Positions 50,968-58,749 of a stretch of 64,000 nucleotides of DNA are shown here, piece by piece. Origin of the DNA: an uncultured Coriobacteriaceae bacterium. Its GTDB lineage: Bacteria > Actinomycetota > Coriobacteriia > Coriobacteriales > Atopobiaceae. The notes under the pieces are model-generated. The model saw only the letters and a list, made by a program, of their open reading frames with translations. It had not been told where the DNA came from and searched no databases. The DNA lies in assembly GCA_902791035.1 (NCBI GenBank), contig CADAUA010000002.1, forward strand, positions 124,001 through 188,000. Direction: 5' to 3'. The first letter of the stretch is position 1. The number at the start of each line of letters is the position of its first letter. The position numbers and the translations under genes are program-made.

Positions 50968-52074
50968 TCACTCCACGGGCACCGTGACCACGAAGGCCTT
51001 GGCATAGGCCCCGTAGGGCTGCACCAGCTCCAGGCCAAAGCCGTGCATGTCGCAGATCCGCTTACAGATGGAGAGCCCTAGGCCATAGCCGCCACCGGAC
51101 CCGCGCGCCGAGTCCCCGCGCGAGAAGGGCCGGAAGAGCGCCTCCGCGGACGTCGTGATGGGCGCGCCTGTGTCGGCCACGCAGGCGGTGGCCAGGCCCG
51201 GCAGGCGCACGAGCCCCACGGCGATGGTGCCCCCGGCCGAGTTGTGCCGGATGGCGTTGGCGAGGAGGTTGGCAAAGACCCGGCCCAGCTGCCGCTCGTC
51301 GGCCTCGATGGGGCAGGGTTCCTCGGGCACCGCGGCCACGAGGTGCATGCCGGCGCGTTCCGCGTCCGAGTAGGCCGCAGCACAGGCGCTCAGGAGGAGC
51401 TGGGATAGGTCGACCTCGCTCATGCGCAGCTCGAAGCCCTCGCTGTCCAGCTGGGAGTACTCGAGCAGCATGGTCACCAGGTCGCCCATGGCTGCGGACT
51501 TGGCGTTGATGGCCTCCAGGCAGCCTCGCTCCTCGCCCTGCGGCACGACCCCGTCGAGAAGTGCCTGGGAGAGGCCGGAGATCGCCGTCACCGGCGTGCG
51601 CAGGTCGTGGGCCATGTCGGAGACCATTAGGTTGCGGGTGCGCTCGACCTGGTGGCGCTCCTCGTCGCGCCGGCGCTGCAGCTCGTCTACCCTGCGGCCC
51701 GCCACCACGCCAAAGAGGCCGCTGCCAAGGGCGATGGGGGCCGCCAGGAGCGCGATGGCGAGCACGGAGACAAGGATCCCGGTACCCAGCGCGGAAGGCT
51801 GCACCTGCTCGGGGTGGCGAAGGGCCTGCGTGACCACGGCCAGCAAGTGGCCAAGGACGGCCAGCATGCCGTCGGAGCCAAGCCGCTGGGCCTCGTCCGT
51901 CACGTAGGCTACGAAGGGCTGGAGCTGCGGTGCGAGAAGGACGGACTCGAGCCAGAGGACCAGGGCCTCCGCCACGACCACGCCCACGAGGACGATGGCG
52001 AAGGTCCGGGCGAGGTAGACGCGCAGCTCGTGCATGGCGTCCGTGGGCTCGGCGGGCTTGTTGGCGTCTGCCAT
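50968..52074 (-). CDS. Sensor histidine kinase
   Basis: The 368-residue kinase has two membrane segments (IVLVGVVVAEALVLWLESV and ILVSVLAIALLAAPIAL) flanking an extracytoplasmic loop of about 70 residues. A phospho-acceptor His follows in SDMAHDLRTPVTAISG, then an ATPase domain with NLLANAIRHNSAGG, ADTGAP and GGYGLGLSICKRI. It starts 6 bp after its response regulator, whose reading frame is broken. By itself the kinase is intact. The loop sequence (RLGSDGMLAVLGHLL) gives no clue to the signal. Confidence 0.92.
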   Translation of the reverse strand: MADANKPAEPTDAMHELRVYLARTFAIVLVGVVVAEALVLWLESVLLAPQLQPFVAYVTDEAQRLGSDGMLAVLGHLLAVVTQALRHPEQVQPSALGTGILVSVLAIALLAAPIALGSGLFGVVAGRRVDELQRRRDEERHQVERTRNLMVSDMAHDLRTPVTAISGLSQALLDGVVPQGEERGCLEAINAKSAAMGDLVTMLLEYSQLDSEGFELRMSEVDLSQLLLSACAAAYSDAERAGMHLVAAVPEEPCPIEADERQLGRVFANLLANAIRHNSAGGTIAVGLVRLPGLATACVADTGAPITTSAEALFRPFSRGDSARGSGGGYGLGLSICKRICDMHGFGLELVQPYGAYAKAFVVTVPVE

Positions 52075-52079
52075 CGGAC

Positions 52080-52797
52080 TCACGCCCCCATCCGGTAGCC
52101 GATGCCGCGGATGGTCTGGATGTAGCGCTGGGGGTCGTCGGCGAGCTTTGAGCGCAGCTTGGAGACGCCCACCATCACGGAGTTGCTGGCCGCCACGTAG
52201 GGCTCCTTCCAGGCGTGCTCGAAGATCTGCTGCTTGGTAAAGACGCGCCCCGGGTGGGCCATGAAGAGCTCCATCATGCGGAGCTCCACGGGAGTGAGGG
52301 GCACGGGCTGGCCGGCTCGCGTGAGGGTGGCCTCGTCGAGCGAGAGCACCAGGTCGTGCAGGCGGATGGGCGGGGTGGCTGGTGCAGCGCCCGCATCGCT
52401 TTCCGACCCGCCAGACAGCCCCGCGCCCAGGCGCGCGTACACGCGCAGGACGGCCCCCACGCGTGCCACGACCTCGAGCGGGTTGAAGGGCTTGGCCAGG
52501 TAGTCGTCGGCCCCCAGGTTGAGGCCGAGGATCCTCTCGGGGTCCTGGCCCTTGGCGCTTACCAGGATCACGGGGACGTTGCCCGTGGCGCGGATCTGCC
52601 GGAGGGCCTCGTAGCCGTCGAGTACTGGCATCATGATGTCGAGCAGGACCAGGTCCACGCCGCCGGCAGCCACGGCATCCACCGCGGCCTGGCCGTCTGC
52701 CGCCTCGAGCGTGGCGGCAGACGGCGTTCTCCAGGTAGAGGCGCAGGAGCGAGCGGATGTCGGGCTCGTCGTCGGCTATGAGGATGGTCTGCGGCAT
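52080..52797 (-). pseudogene. OmpR-family response regulator with a one-base frameshift
   Basis: From ATG 52797 the frame begins a receiver domain (TILIADDEPDIRSLLRLYLENA) and is then lost. The rest of the receiver (VDLVLLDIMMPVLDG with the phospho-acceptor Asp, YLAKPFNP) and a complete winged-helix domain (ELRMMELFMAHPGRVF, QTIRGIGYRMG) lie in the next frame. Spacing to LEAADGQAAVDAV is one base too long, near 52715-52727 (coding strand GCCGTCTGCCGCCACG). Repaired length would be about 238 residues. No long homopolymer is present. Either the system is inactive, re-initiation gives a truncated protein, or the base is a sequencing error. Confidence 0.85.
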
Positions 52798-52812
52798 GGG
52801 GTCCTCTTGGTG

Positions 52813-52840
52813 AGAGGGGCGTCCCGCACGGGACGCCCGG
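52813..52840 (-). terminator. Hairpin between the response regulator and DUF975 genes
   Basis: A 9-bp stem (52817-52825 with 52830-52838, loop GCAC) lies after the DUF975 stop codon; read on the minus strand it is followed by CCTCTC. A modest terminator. Confidence 0.5.
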
Positions 52841-52850
52841 ATGGCATGTA

Positions 52851-53801
52851 CTAGATGTTAACGGGGTCGGAGCCCTCGGGTGGCTCGGACTGACTGGTTT
52901 CCGGGGTGGGGAAGCCCTCGGGCGGCTGGGGCACCACCGGCGGCTGGGGCTGCGGCAGGGCATCCTGGGGCTTGTCGCTTCCGTAGCGCAGGGCCTCGTA
53001 GAGGGCGGCGTCGGTGCCGGCCACGTAGGGCCGCACGTAGAAGACCCCCACGATGCCGCAGGTGACGGCTGAGAGCAGGTGCCAGCCCAGGAAGGACAGG
53101 TCAAGCACAAAGGCGGCCCACTTCTGGCCGTCCATCATGCGGCGGCTCTCGGCAAAGGCGGTATCCATGTCCATGGTCGGGTCCTCGGCCAGGAGGTAGG
53201 GAATCATGCGGTACTCGTAGGACTTGTAGATGCCGGGCACCACCAAGAGGAGCGTCCAGCCCAGGAGCTTGAGGTCGCGCACGAAGAGGGTCTTGACCAC
53301 GTTGAGGTAGCTGTTGTCAAAGGCCCAGGCGGTCTCGCGCACGTCGGCCCTGCGGTTGAGGTTGAGCAGGAAGAAGCGCCGGCCACCCACCTCGAGTGGC
53401 AGTGCCAGGAAGGCGTAGATGGCAAGGGGCAGCCCGGCGACCAACGTAACCACCAGCACGACCACGAGGAGCGCAGGCACGATGAAGCCCAGGTCGTGCA
53501 TGGGGCCATAGTCGCGGATGTGCCCCTCGGGCACGTCGGAGTCGTACTCCTCGGTGCTGCTGGTGTCGTCGTATCCTTCCGGCTCGTCGTAGCTCTCTGT
53601 GTAGGACTCGGAATCGTCGTCGGACACGGTGTTGAAGGCCGTGATGCCAACAGCGGGCCCTACGACGGAGTCGACGGAGGAGCTGCCGCTGACCGACCCA
53701 CCCAAGACGACGGCCAGAAGCACTGCCGCCAGCACCGCCTTCCAGTAGTTGCGTTTGATGGAGGCCTTACCGCGATCCTTGAGCTCAGCTCTTGTCCACA
53801 T
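52851..53801 (-). CDS. DUF975 family membrane protein
   Basis: A 316-residue protein. The N-terminal RAELKDRGKASIKRNYWKAV is the hallmark start of DUF975 proteins. Several membrane segments follow, with an acidic extracytoplasmic loop rich in Asp, Glu, Ser and Tyr (about residues 65-105), and the region YEYRMIPYLLAEDPTMD is conserved in the family. The C-terminus is Pro/Gln-rich and probably disordered. The function is unknown. The ATG at 53801 has AAAGGA upstream. It lies downstream of the GH43 gene and upstream of a two-component system, all on the minus strand. Confidence 0.85.
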   Translation of the reverse strand: MWTRAELKDRGKASIKRNYWKAVLAAVLLAVVLGGSVSGSSSVDSVVGPAVGITAFNTVSDDDSESYTESYDEPEGYDDTSSTEEYDSDVPEGHIRDYGPMHDLGFIVPALLVVVLVVTLVAGLPLAIYAFLALPLEVGGRRFFLLNLNRRADVRETAWAFDNSYLNVVKTLFVRDLKLLGWTLLLVVPGIYKSYEYRMIPYLLAEDPTMDMDTAFAESRRMMDGQKWAAFVLDLSFLGWHLLSAVTCGIVGVFYVRPYVAGTDAALYEALRYGSDKPQDALPQPQPPVVPQPPEGFPTPETSQSEPPEGSDPVNI

Positions 53802-53909
53802 GGCGGGTCCTTTCCGCGAGGATTCCAACGTACAAGGACAGCATGCCCGGCGGGCCTGTCTGACGGCTTAGCGCAACCTTTCGGTTGTCTTAAACCCGCG
53901 GTGCTGTGG

Positions 53910-53942
53910 GTGTCACAAAGGTGTCTGACACTTTTGTGACAC
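53910..53942. repeat. TGTCACAAAAGTG palindrome overlapping the GH43 stop codon (copy 2)
   Basis: A 33-base near-perfect palindrome (GTGTCACAAAGGTGTC, then its complement). It supplies the last nine codons (VSQKCQTPL) and stop of the GH43 gene. It is related to the 78-bp repeat at 38182-38259. Confidence 0.85.
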
Positions 53943-55412
53943 AGCGTGGAGCGCGGCGTCGCGCAGGGTAAAGTCGCGCAGGTCGATAGCGCCGGTCCCC
54001 CGGTAGCGGAAGTAGAGGGCGCAGACGCCATCGGGTGCCTTGGCCTGGGCCACGAAGGGCCGCCACTCGCGCGTGGAGGCCAGCTGCACGCGGGCGATCG
54101 GGTGCCGGAAGGCCGGGTCTGTGGCCACCTCCAGGACGCCCGCCGTGATGCCGCGGATCGTGACCTCCACCTCCACGAGCCCGCGCAGCGAGAAGTACTT
54201 GTAGCCTGCCACGGCGCCGTTGCGAAGGTTGGCCACGTACTGGACCCCGCTCTCGCCATCAGGCTCGTCCTGCGTGAGGAAGGGGTGGTTGGCGTAGCGC
54301 TGGTGCGAGAGGGGCACGTCGTAGCGGCCGGTGCCCTTGGTGGACCACAGGTTGCAGGCGATTCGGGCCGGGTAGGTGCCCACGCCGGAGAGCGGCCCGC
54401 CGTTGAGGCCACAGCTGGTGAGCTCCGCCTGGGCAAAGCCGCCGTCGGGCCGGCAGGTCAGGCGCTCGGCGCAGGTCTGGCGCGAGTAGCTGGTGCGGTT
54501 GGTCTGCCGGTGATAGAAGATGTAATAGTCGTCGCCCAGGCGCAGCATGCCGCCGTGGTTGTTGCCCGTGTAGTTGGCGGCGTGCGCCTCGTCGGGATGT
54601 CCCGGCAGGCCCACGTCGCCGTTGGACACGAGCACCCCGCCGTAGGCGAAGGGCCCGGTGGGGGAGCTGGCCGTGGCGTAGCAGAGCTCGTGGTTTACTC
54701 GCGAGGAATAGACCAGGTAGTAGGTGTCGTCGTAGCGTCGGATGGAGCTGGCCTCAAAGAACTCGTGGCCCTCGAAGCTCCCCGGGCCGGCCTTGGGGAG
54801 AACCAGCCGACAAGACCGGACGGTGTGCATGTCGGGCTCGAGCTCGAAGCAGTAGCAGCCATCGAAGGCCAGGCGGCGGCCACCGGTGGCCACGGCGGGG
54901 ATGCGGTTGTGGAAGCCGGAATAGAGCCAGACCCGGCCGTCCTTGTCCACGAGCACCGCGGGATCGAAGCCAAAGGGGTCACCCGTAGCGCGGCCCATGG
55001 GCGTGCCGCCGGGGTGCTGGACATGGCCCAGGAACTGGTAGGTGCCGGCGGGCTCGTCGCATACGGCCACGCCGATGAGGCCGGTCCAGCCCATGCCGTA
55101 GTAGAGGTAGTAGCGGCCATCGGTGCCGCGGGCCACGTCGGGGGCAAAGAGGGAGTGGCGGCCGTGGGGGTTGGCCGGGTCGTCGCCGCGGTGCCAGATG
55201 GTGCCTTCCAGCCGCCAGTCGGACAGGTCGCTCACGGGGGCGGACCAGCACACGTAGTCGTTGAGGCAGAACATGTGGGCGCCGGCGCGGTCGTGGGAGC
55301 CGTACACGTACACGCGGTCGCCAAAGACGTGCGGCTCGCCGTCGGGGACGTACTCCCATCCGGGCAGGTAGGGGTTGTAGGCCTGGTGGCGGGCGGGCTT
55401 GTCTGCGGTCAT
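53913..55412 (-). CDS. Glycoside hydrolase family 43 with C-terminal CBM6-like domain
   Basis: The 499-residue protein begins with the GH43 phrase NPYLPGWEYVPDGEPHVFGD, containing the acidic Asp used as general base; further acidic sites are in FAPDVARGTDGRYYLYY and SFEGHEFFEASSI. This is a five-bladed propeller glycosidase of the arabinosidase/xylosidase group. The last ~110 residues (GLVEVEVTIRGITAGVLEVA; LYFRYRGTGAIDLRDF) resemble a CBM6-type sugar-binding domain. No signal peptide is seen, so it probably acts on imported oligosaccharides. The ATG at 55412 has GGAGG upstream. The last residues are encoded by a palindromic repeat. Confidence 0.87.
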   Translation of the reverse strand: MTADKPARHQAYNPYLPGWEYVPDGEPHVFGDRVYVYGSHDRAGAHMFCLNDYVCWSAPVSDLSDWRLEGTIWHRGDDPANPHGRHSLFAPDVARGTDGRYYLYYGMGWTGLIGVAVCDEPAGTYQFLGHVQHPGGTPMGRATGDPFGFDPAVLVDKDGRVWLYSGFHNRIPAVATGGRRLAFDGCYCFELEPDMHTVRSCRLVLPKAGPGSFEGHEFFEASSIRRYDDTYYLVYSSRVNHELCYATASSPTGPFAYGGVLVSNGDVGLPGHPDEAHAANYTGNNHGGMLRLGDDYYIFYHRQTNRTSYSRQTCAERLTCRPDGGFAQAELTSCGLNGGPLSGVGTYPARIACNLWSTKGTGRYDVPLSHQRYANHPFLTQDEPDGESGVQYVANLRNGAVAGYKYFSLRGLVEVEVTIRGITAGVLEVATDPAFRHPIARVQLASTREWRPFVAQAKAPDGVCALYFRYRGTGAIDLRDFTLRDAALHAVSQKCQTPL

Positions 55413-55473
55413 GGGGCCTCCAGTGGTTGCGACTGACAAGCTCAGTATGGCCTACTTTGCGTAGCGAATCAGG

Positions 55474-55706
55474 TGCACCCGCGATGCCCTAGGCCCGGAG
55501 GCCAACTGGCCCTTCTCGGCGCCAAGCACGTCGCGGGTGCAGCCAAGGCGGCGTTGCCGCAGCTGAGGGCTGCCGCCCTTGCACCCGCGATGCCCTAGGC
55601 CCGGAGGCCAACTGGCCCTTCTCGGCGCCAAGCACGTCGCGGGTGCGGACCCTGCTGCGTTTCCGCAGCTGAGGGCTGCCGCCCTTGCACCCGCGACGCG
55701 ACGTGC
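55474..55706. repeat. 106-bp tandem repeat, two copies plus a partial
   Basis: Units begin at 55474, 55580 and (partial) 55686 with TGCACCCGCGATGCCCTAGG. They contain GCACCCGCGA near one end and its inverse TCGCGGGTGC about 60 bp on, so each could form a long hairpin. The two full copies differ at only a few positions in the segment after the inverse arm. Nothing in them looks like a gene. Confidence 0.93.
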
Positions 55707-55831
55707 CACGCTGCTAGCAGGCACTTCTCGCTCGGGGATGCGCCGCGGGTGCACACACATCCTTATCCCAGAGCAAATAGTTATCGGCTAGAACGATATC
55801 CATAGCCAGAAAAACAGCATAGCCAAAAGCC

Positions 55832-55860
55832 TTCCAATGGCCGTCGCCTGCGCCTATAGT
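55832..55860 (+). promoter_or_regulatory. Candidate promoter of metY
   Basis: TTCCAA (55832-55837), a 17-base spacer and TATAGT (55855-55860). Just upstream an AT-rich stretch carries two ATAGCCA words (at about 55801 and 55819) that could bind a regulator. The predicted transcript has a leader of about 200 bases. Confidence 0.5.
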
Positions 55861-55900
55861 TCCTAGCCATGAAGACCACACAGACATACACCCAGCAACC

Positions 55901-55960
55901 GGGCAGGCAGATGCCCTAGCCCGAGTCCGCCAGACGGCAGAGCCGCCTCGCGCTCGGGCT
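55901..55960 (+). promoter_or_regulatory. Structured 5' leader of metY
   Basis: In the ~200-base leader a small hairpin (GGGCA 55901-55905 with TGCCC 55912-55916) is followed by an 8-bp long-range pair (AGCCCGAG 55918-55925 with CTCGGGCT 55953-55960). I do not recognise a known SAM riboswitch class, so any regulation by this leader is unproven. Confidence 0.35.
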
Positions 55961-56068
55961 TCTCATCGCACCAGCCGCCTTGCGCCAAACCGATAACCAC
56001 GCGTTCCCATTACCGCGCGTCACGCAATCACAAGCGCCCCAACGGGCACCAACCAAAAGGAGCACACC

Positions 56069-57388
56069 ATGCCGTTCGCACTCGACCCCAGCTTCGCCCA
56101 GGACACCGAGAAGCACTTCGACACCCTGCAGGTCCACGCCGGCTACTCGCCCGATCCCGTAACCGGGTCTGCGGCCCTGCCCATCTACGCCTCCGCAGCC
56201 TTCGAGTTCAAGGATGCCGAGGACGGCGCCGCCAAGTTCGCTCTCACGCGCCCGGGCAACGTCTACGGCCGCCTGACCAACACCACAACCGACGCCGTGG
56301 CCGCCCGCGTGGCCGCCATCGAGGGCGCCGCGGGCGCCGTGGCCGTTGCCTCCGGTCATGCGGCGGAGATCCTGGCCCTGACCAACCTCGTGGGCGCCGG
56401 CGACGAGATCGTTGCCTCCGACTCCCTCTACGGCGGCACTTGGAACATCTTTCTGCACACCTTGGGCGACCTGGGCGTGAAGACCACCTTCGTGGAGAAC
56501 AACGACATCGACGCCTTCGTGGCCGCCACCACCCCCAAGACCAAGCTCTGGTACGTGGAGACCATCGGCAACCCGCTGGTGGACGTGGCCGACGTGCCCG
56601 CCATCGTGCAGGCTGCCAACTCCCTGCCCAGCCCCGTGCCCGTCTTCGTGGACAACACCTTTGCCACGCCCTACCTCTACCGCCCGGCCGAGGACGGCGC
56701 GGCTGTGGTCATCGAGTCGCTGACCAAGTGGATCGGCGGCCACGGTGCCACCTTGGGCGGCGCCGTGGTGGACACGGGCAAGTTCGACTGGAAGCAGGAT
56801 CCCGAGAAGTGGCACACCCTGGCCAAGCCCGATCCCTCCTACCACGGCCTCGTCTTCGCGGACGCAGCACCGGCGGCCCCCTTTGCCACCCGCGTTCTGG
56901 CAAACAAGCTCCGCGACTTCGGCCCCACGCTCAGCCCCTATGCGGCCCAGCTCATCGGCATCGGCATCGAGGACCTGTCGCTGCGCGTCCAGCGCCACTC
57001 CGACAACGCCCTGGCCGTGGCCAAGTACCTCAAGAGCAACCCCAAGGTCACGTGGGTGCGCTACTCCGGCCTTGAGGACGACCCCAGCCACGAGGTGGCC
57101 AGCCGCATCCTCAAGCACGGCTTTGGCGGCGTGGTGGTCTTCGGCGTGCAGGGTGGCCGTGAGGCGGGCCTGAACGTCGTCTCCAACGTCAAGCTCTTCA
57201 CCCACCTGGCCAACGTGGGCGACGCCAAGTCCCTGATCATCCACCCCGCCTCCACCACGCACTCCCAGCTCACGGCCGAGCAGCTTGAGGCCGCACACCT
57301 CTCCGAGGACCTGGTGCGCCTCTCTGTGGGCATCGAGAACGTGGACGACATCATCGCGGACCTGGACCAGGCCATCGCCAAGGCATAG
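56069..57388 (+). CDS. metY: O-acetylhomoserine aminocarboxypropyltransferase (sulfhydrylase)
   Basis: A 439-residue PLP enzyme of the Cys/Met metabolism family. Visible are FDTLQVHAGYSPDP at the start, RPGNVYGRLTNTTTDAV, ETIGNPLVDVAD, and the PLP lysine in ESLTKWIGGHGAT. Length and the N-terminal motif match MetY rather than the shorter MetB/MetC enzymes. It makes homocysteine from O-acetylhomoserine and sulfide, the direct sulfhydrylation route to methionine. The ATG follows AAAAGGAG. It has its own promoter and long leader, and stands alone. Confidence 0.93.
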   Translation: MPFALDPSFAQDTEKHFDTLQVHAGYSPDPVTGSAALPIYASAAFEFKDAEDGAAKFALTRPGNVYGRLTNTTTDAVAARVAAIEGAAGAVAVASGHAAEILALTNLVGAGDEIVASDSLYGGTWNIFLHTLGDLGVKTTFVENNDIDAFVAATTPKTKLWYVETIGNPLVDVADVPAIVQAANSLPSPVPVFVDNTFATPYLYRPAEDGAAVVIESLTKWIGGHGATLGGAVVDTGKFDWKQDPEKWHTLAKPDPSYHGLVFADAAPAAPFATRVLANKLRDFGPTLSPYAAQLIGIGIEDLSLRVQRHSDNALAVAKYLKSNPKVTWVRYSGLEDDPSHEVASRILKHGFGGVVVFGVQGGREAGLNVVSNVKLFTHLANVGDAKSLIIHPASTTHSQLTAEQLEAAHLSEDLVRLSVGIENVDDIIADLDQAIAKA

Positions 57389-57543
57389 ACCGCGGGGGCG
57401 CAGATCGCCAAGGTGTAGACAAGGACGTGCAGGTTCTGTGGCGGACCGCACGAGAAGCCAGGCGCATGACGCACAAAACCTACCGTTCGCCGGTCTGCGG
57501 GTTATGCGGCGGCACGGGAGGGGACAAGAACCATCGACTCGGC

Positions 57544-57575
57544 AAGGGCGGGCGCTGCGGCGTCCGCCCTTATCG
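57544..57575 (+). terminator. Possible terminator downstream of metY
   Basis: An 8-bp stem (57544-57551 with 57564-57571) is followed by ATCGTTTGCG. It lies 156 bp beyond the metY stop. Confidence 0.4.
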
Positions 57576-57680
57576 TTTGCGTACGTTTGCGTGCTGGTCC
57601 CTGCCTACGCGGTTCCGCCCGTTTGCGGGTGGCTTCTGCACGTATGCCCGCCGCAGCAGCACGTATGACCGCCGCCGGAG

Positions 57681-57860
57681 CACGTTTGCCCGCCACAAAC
57701 GGGCAGCGGTGGCGGGAGCACGTTTGCCCGCCACAAACGGGCAGCGGTGGCCGGAGCACGTTTGCCCGCCACAAACGGGCAGCGGTGGCCGGAGCACGTT
57801 TGCCCGCCACAAACGGGCAGCGGTTGCCGGAGCACGTTTGCCCGCCACAAACGGGCACCA
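57681..57860. repeat. 38-bp palindromic repeat family, array C (five exact-period units)
   Basis: Units beginning CACGTTTGCCCGCCACAAAC then GGGCAGCGGTGGCCGGAG start at 57681, 57719, 57757, 57795 and 57833. They are the reverse complement of array B at 50709-50898 with the same 38-bp period. Degenerate copies extend upstream to about 57600. The array fills the gap between convergent metY and nth (57389-57872). Confidence 0.95.
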
Positions 57861-57872
57861 GCCTCCCGCGCG

Positions 57873-58577
57873 CTACCCCCGCCGTCGCTCGGCCTTGGGG
57901 GTGAACCACCTGTTGGGCTGGCCTGCGCTGGGACAGATGTCCACCAGCGGGCATGCCTCGGGGTCCTTGGCACAAACGGGCCGCTGCGACGTGCAGACCT
58001 CCCGCCCGAAGTGGATCCACTGCTCGTTGACCGGGGCCCAGAGCTCGCGGGGGATGGTCTCCAGCAGGTCCTTCTCGGCCGCTGCGGGCGTGGCCGCCGA
58101 CGTAAGCCGCAGGCGCGAGGAGATCCGGTACACGTGCGTGTCCACCGCAATGCCATCCACGATCCCAAAGGCCTTGTTGAGCACGATGTTCGCCGTCTTG
58201 CGTCCCACGCCCGGCAGCCGCACCAGGTCCTCCATGGTGTGCGGCACTTGGCCGCCGTAGTCGCTCACGATCATCTGGGCGCAGGCCACGCAGTGGTCGG
58301 CCTTGGCCCGCCAGAAGCCGATGCTGCGGATCACCTCGCCCACCTCGGCGACGTCGGCGCCGGCCATGGTCGCGGCGTCCGGCCAGCGGCGGAAGAGCTC
58401 GGGCGTCACGCGGTTGACCGCGGCGTCCGTGGTCTGGGCTGAGAGGAGCACACAGATCACCAGACTGAAGGGATCCGTGTAGTCCAGTGCGCTCTCCACG
58501 CCGGCATACCGTTCGCCGAGACGCCTGCAGACCTCGACCGCCCGCTCCGACCTCGTCCTCTTGGATTCGCGTGCCAT
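57873..58577 (-). CDS. nth: Endonuclease III
   Basis: The 234-residue protein has the Nth fold: LLSAQTTDAAVNRVT, the helix-hairpin-helix with catalytic Lys in LPGVGRKTANIVL, and the catalytic Asp in IAVDTHVYRISSR. The iron-sulfur cysteines are CTSQRPVC, then AKDPEAC, then PLVDIC: spacing 6-6-5 instead of the usual 6-2-5. It removes oxidised pyrimidines and nicks abasic sites. The start is ATG 58577, seven bases from AGGAGGG; an ATG at 58583 is too close to that site. It is divergent from glgB. Confidence 0.92.
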   Translation of the reverse strand: MARESKRTRSERAVEVCRRLGERYAGVESALDYTDPFSLVICVLLSAQTTDAAVNRVTPELFRRWPDAATMAGADVAEVGEVIRSIGFWRAKADHCVACAQMIVSDYGGQVPHTMEDLVRLPGVGRKTANIVLNKAFGIVDGIAVDTHVYRISSRLRLTSAATPAAAEKDLLETIPRELWAPVNEQWIHFGREVCTSQRPVCAKDPEACPLVDICPSAGQPNRWFTPKAERRRG

Positions 58578-58648
58578 CCGCATCCCTCCTTACCGACCGC
58601 TCACCGCCCGCGCACCGACGCTTTGCCGCCCATGCCGGGCAGGCTCCC

Positions 58649-58675
58649 TTGGCGTGTGGTGATTATGGATAGAAT
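58649..58675 (+). promoter_or_regulatory. Candidate promoter for the glycogen genes
   Basis: TTGGCG (58649-58654), a 15-base spacer and TAGAAT (58670-58675), in an AT-rich island between divergent nth and glgB. The spacer is shorter than ideal. Confidence 0.4.
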
Positions 58676-58749
58676 AAACGGGCACGGCATGCTCGACCGC
58701 CTACATTTCCGCCCTCCAGGGGGGCGGCAACGACCGCAGAGGAGTGGGT

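Noticed and set aside
50968-52797. A single 609-residue regulator-kinase fusion
   Set aside because: The apparent fusion arises only because the frameshifted regulator frame runs into the kinase frame; the linker region is out-of-frame translation.
55869-55919. A 16-codon open frame in the metY leader as a leader peptide
   Set aside because: It has no run of methionine or cysteine codons and no clear ribosome site.
57467-57668. Short frame after metY with a CGLCGG zinc-knuckle-like phrase
   Set aside because: It continues straight into the 38-bp repeats and has no ribosome site or conserved pattern.
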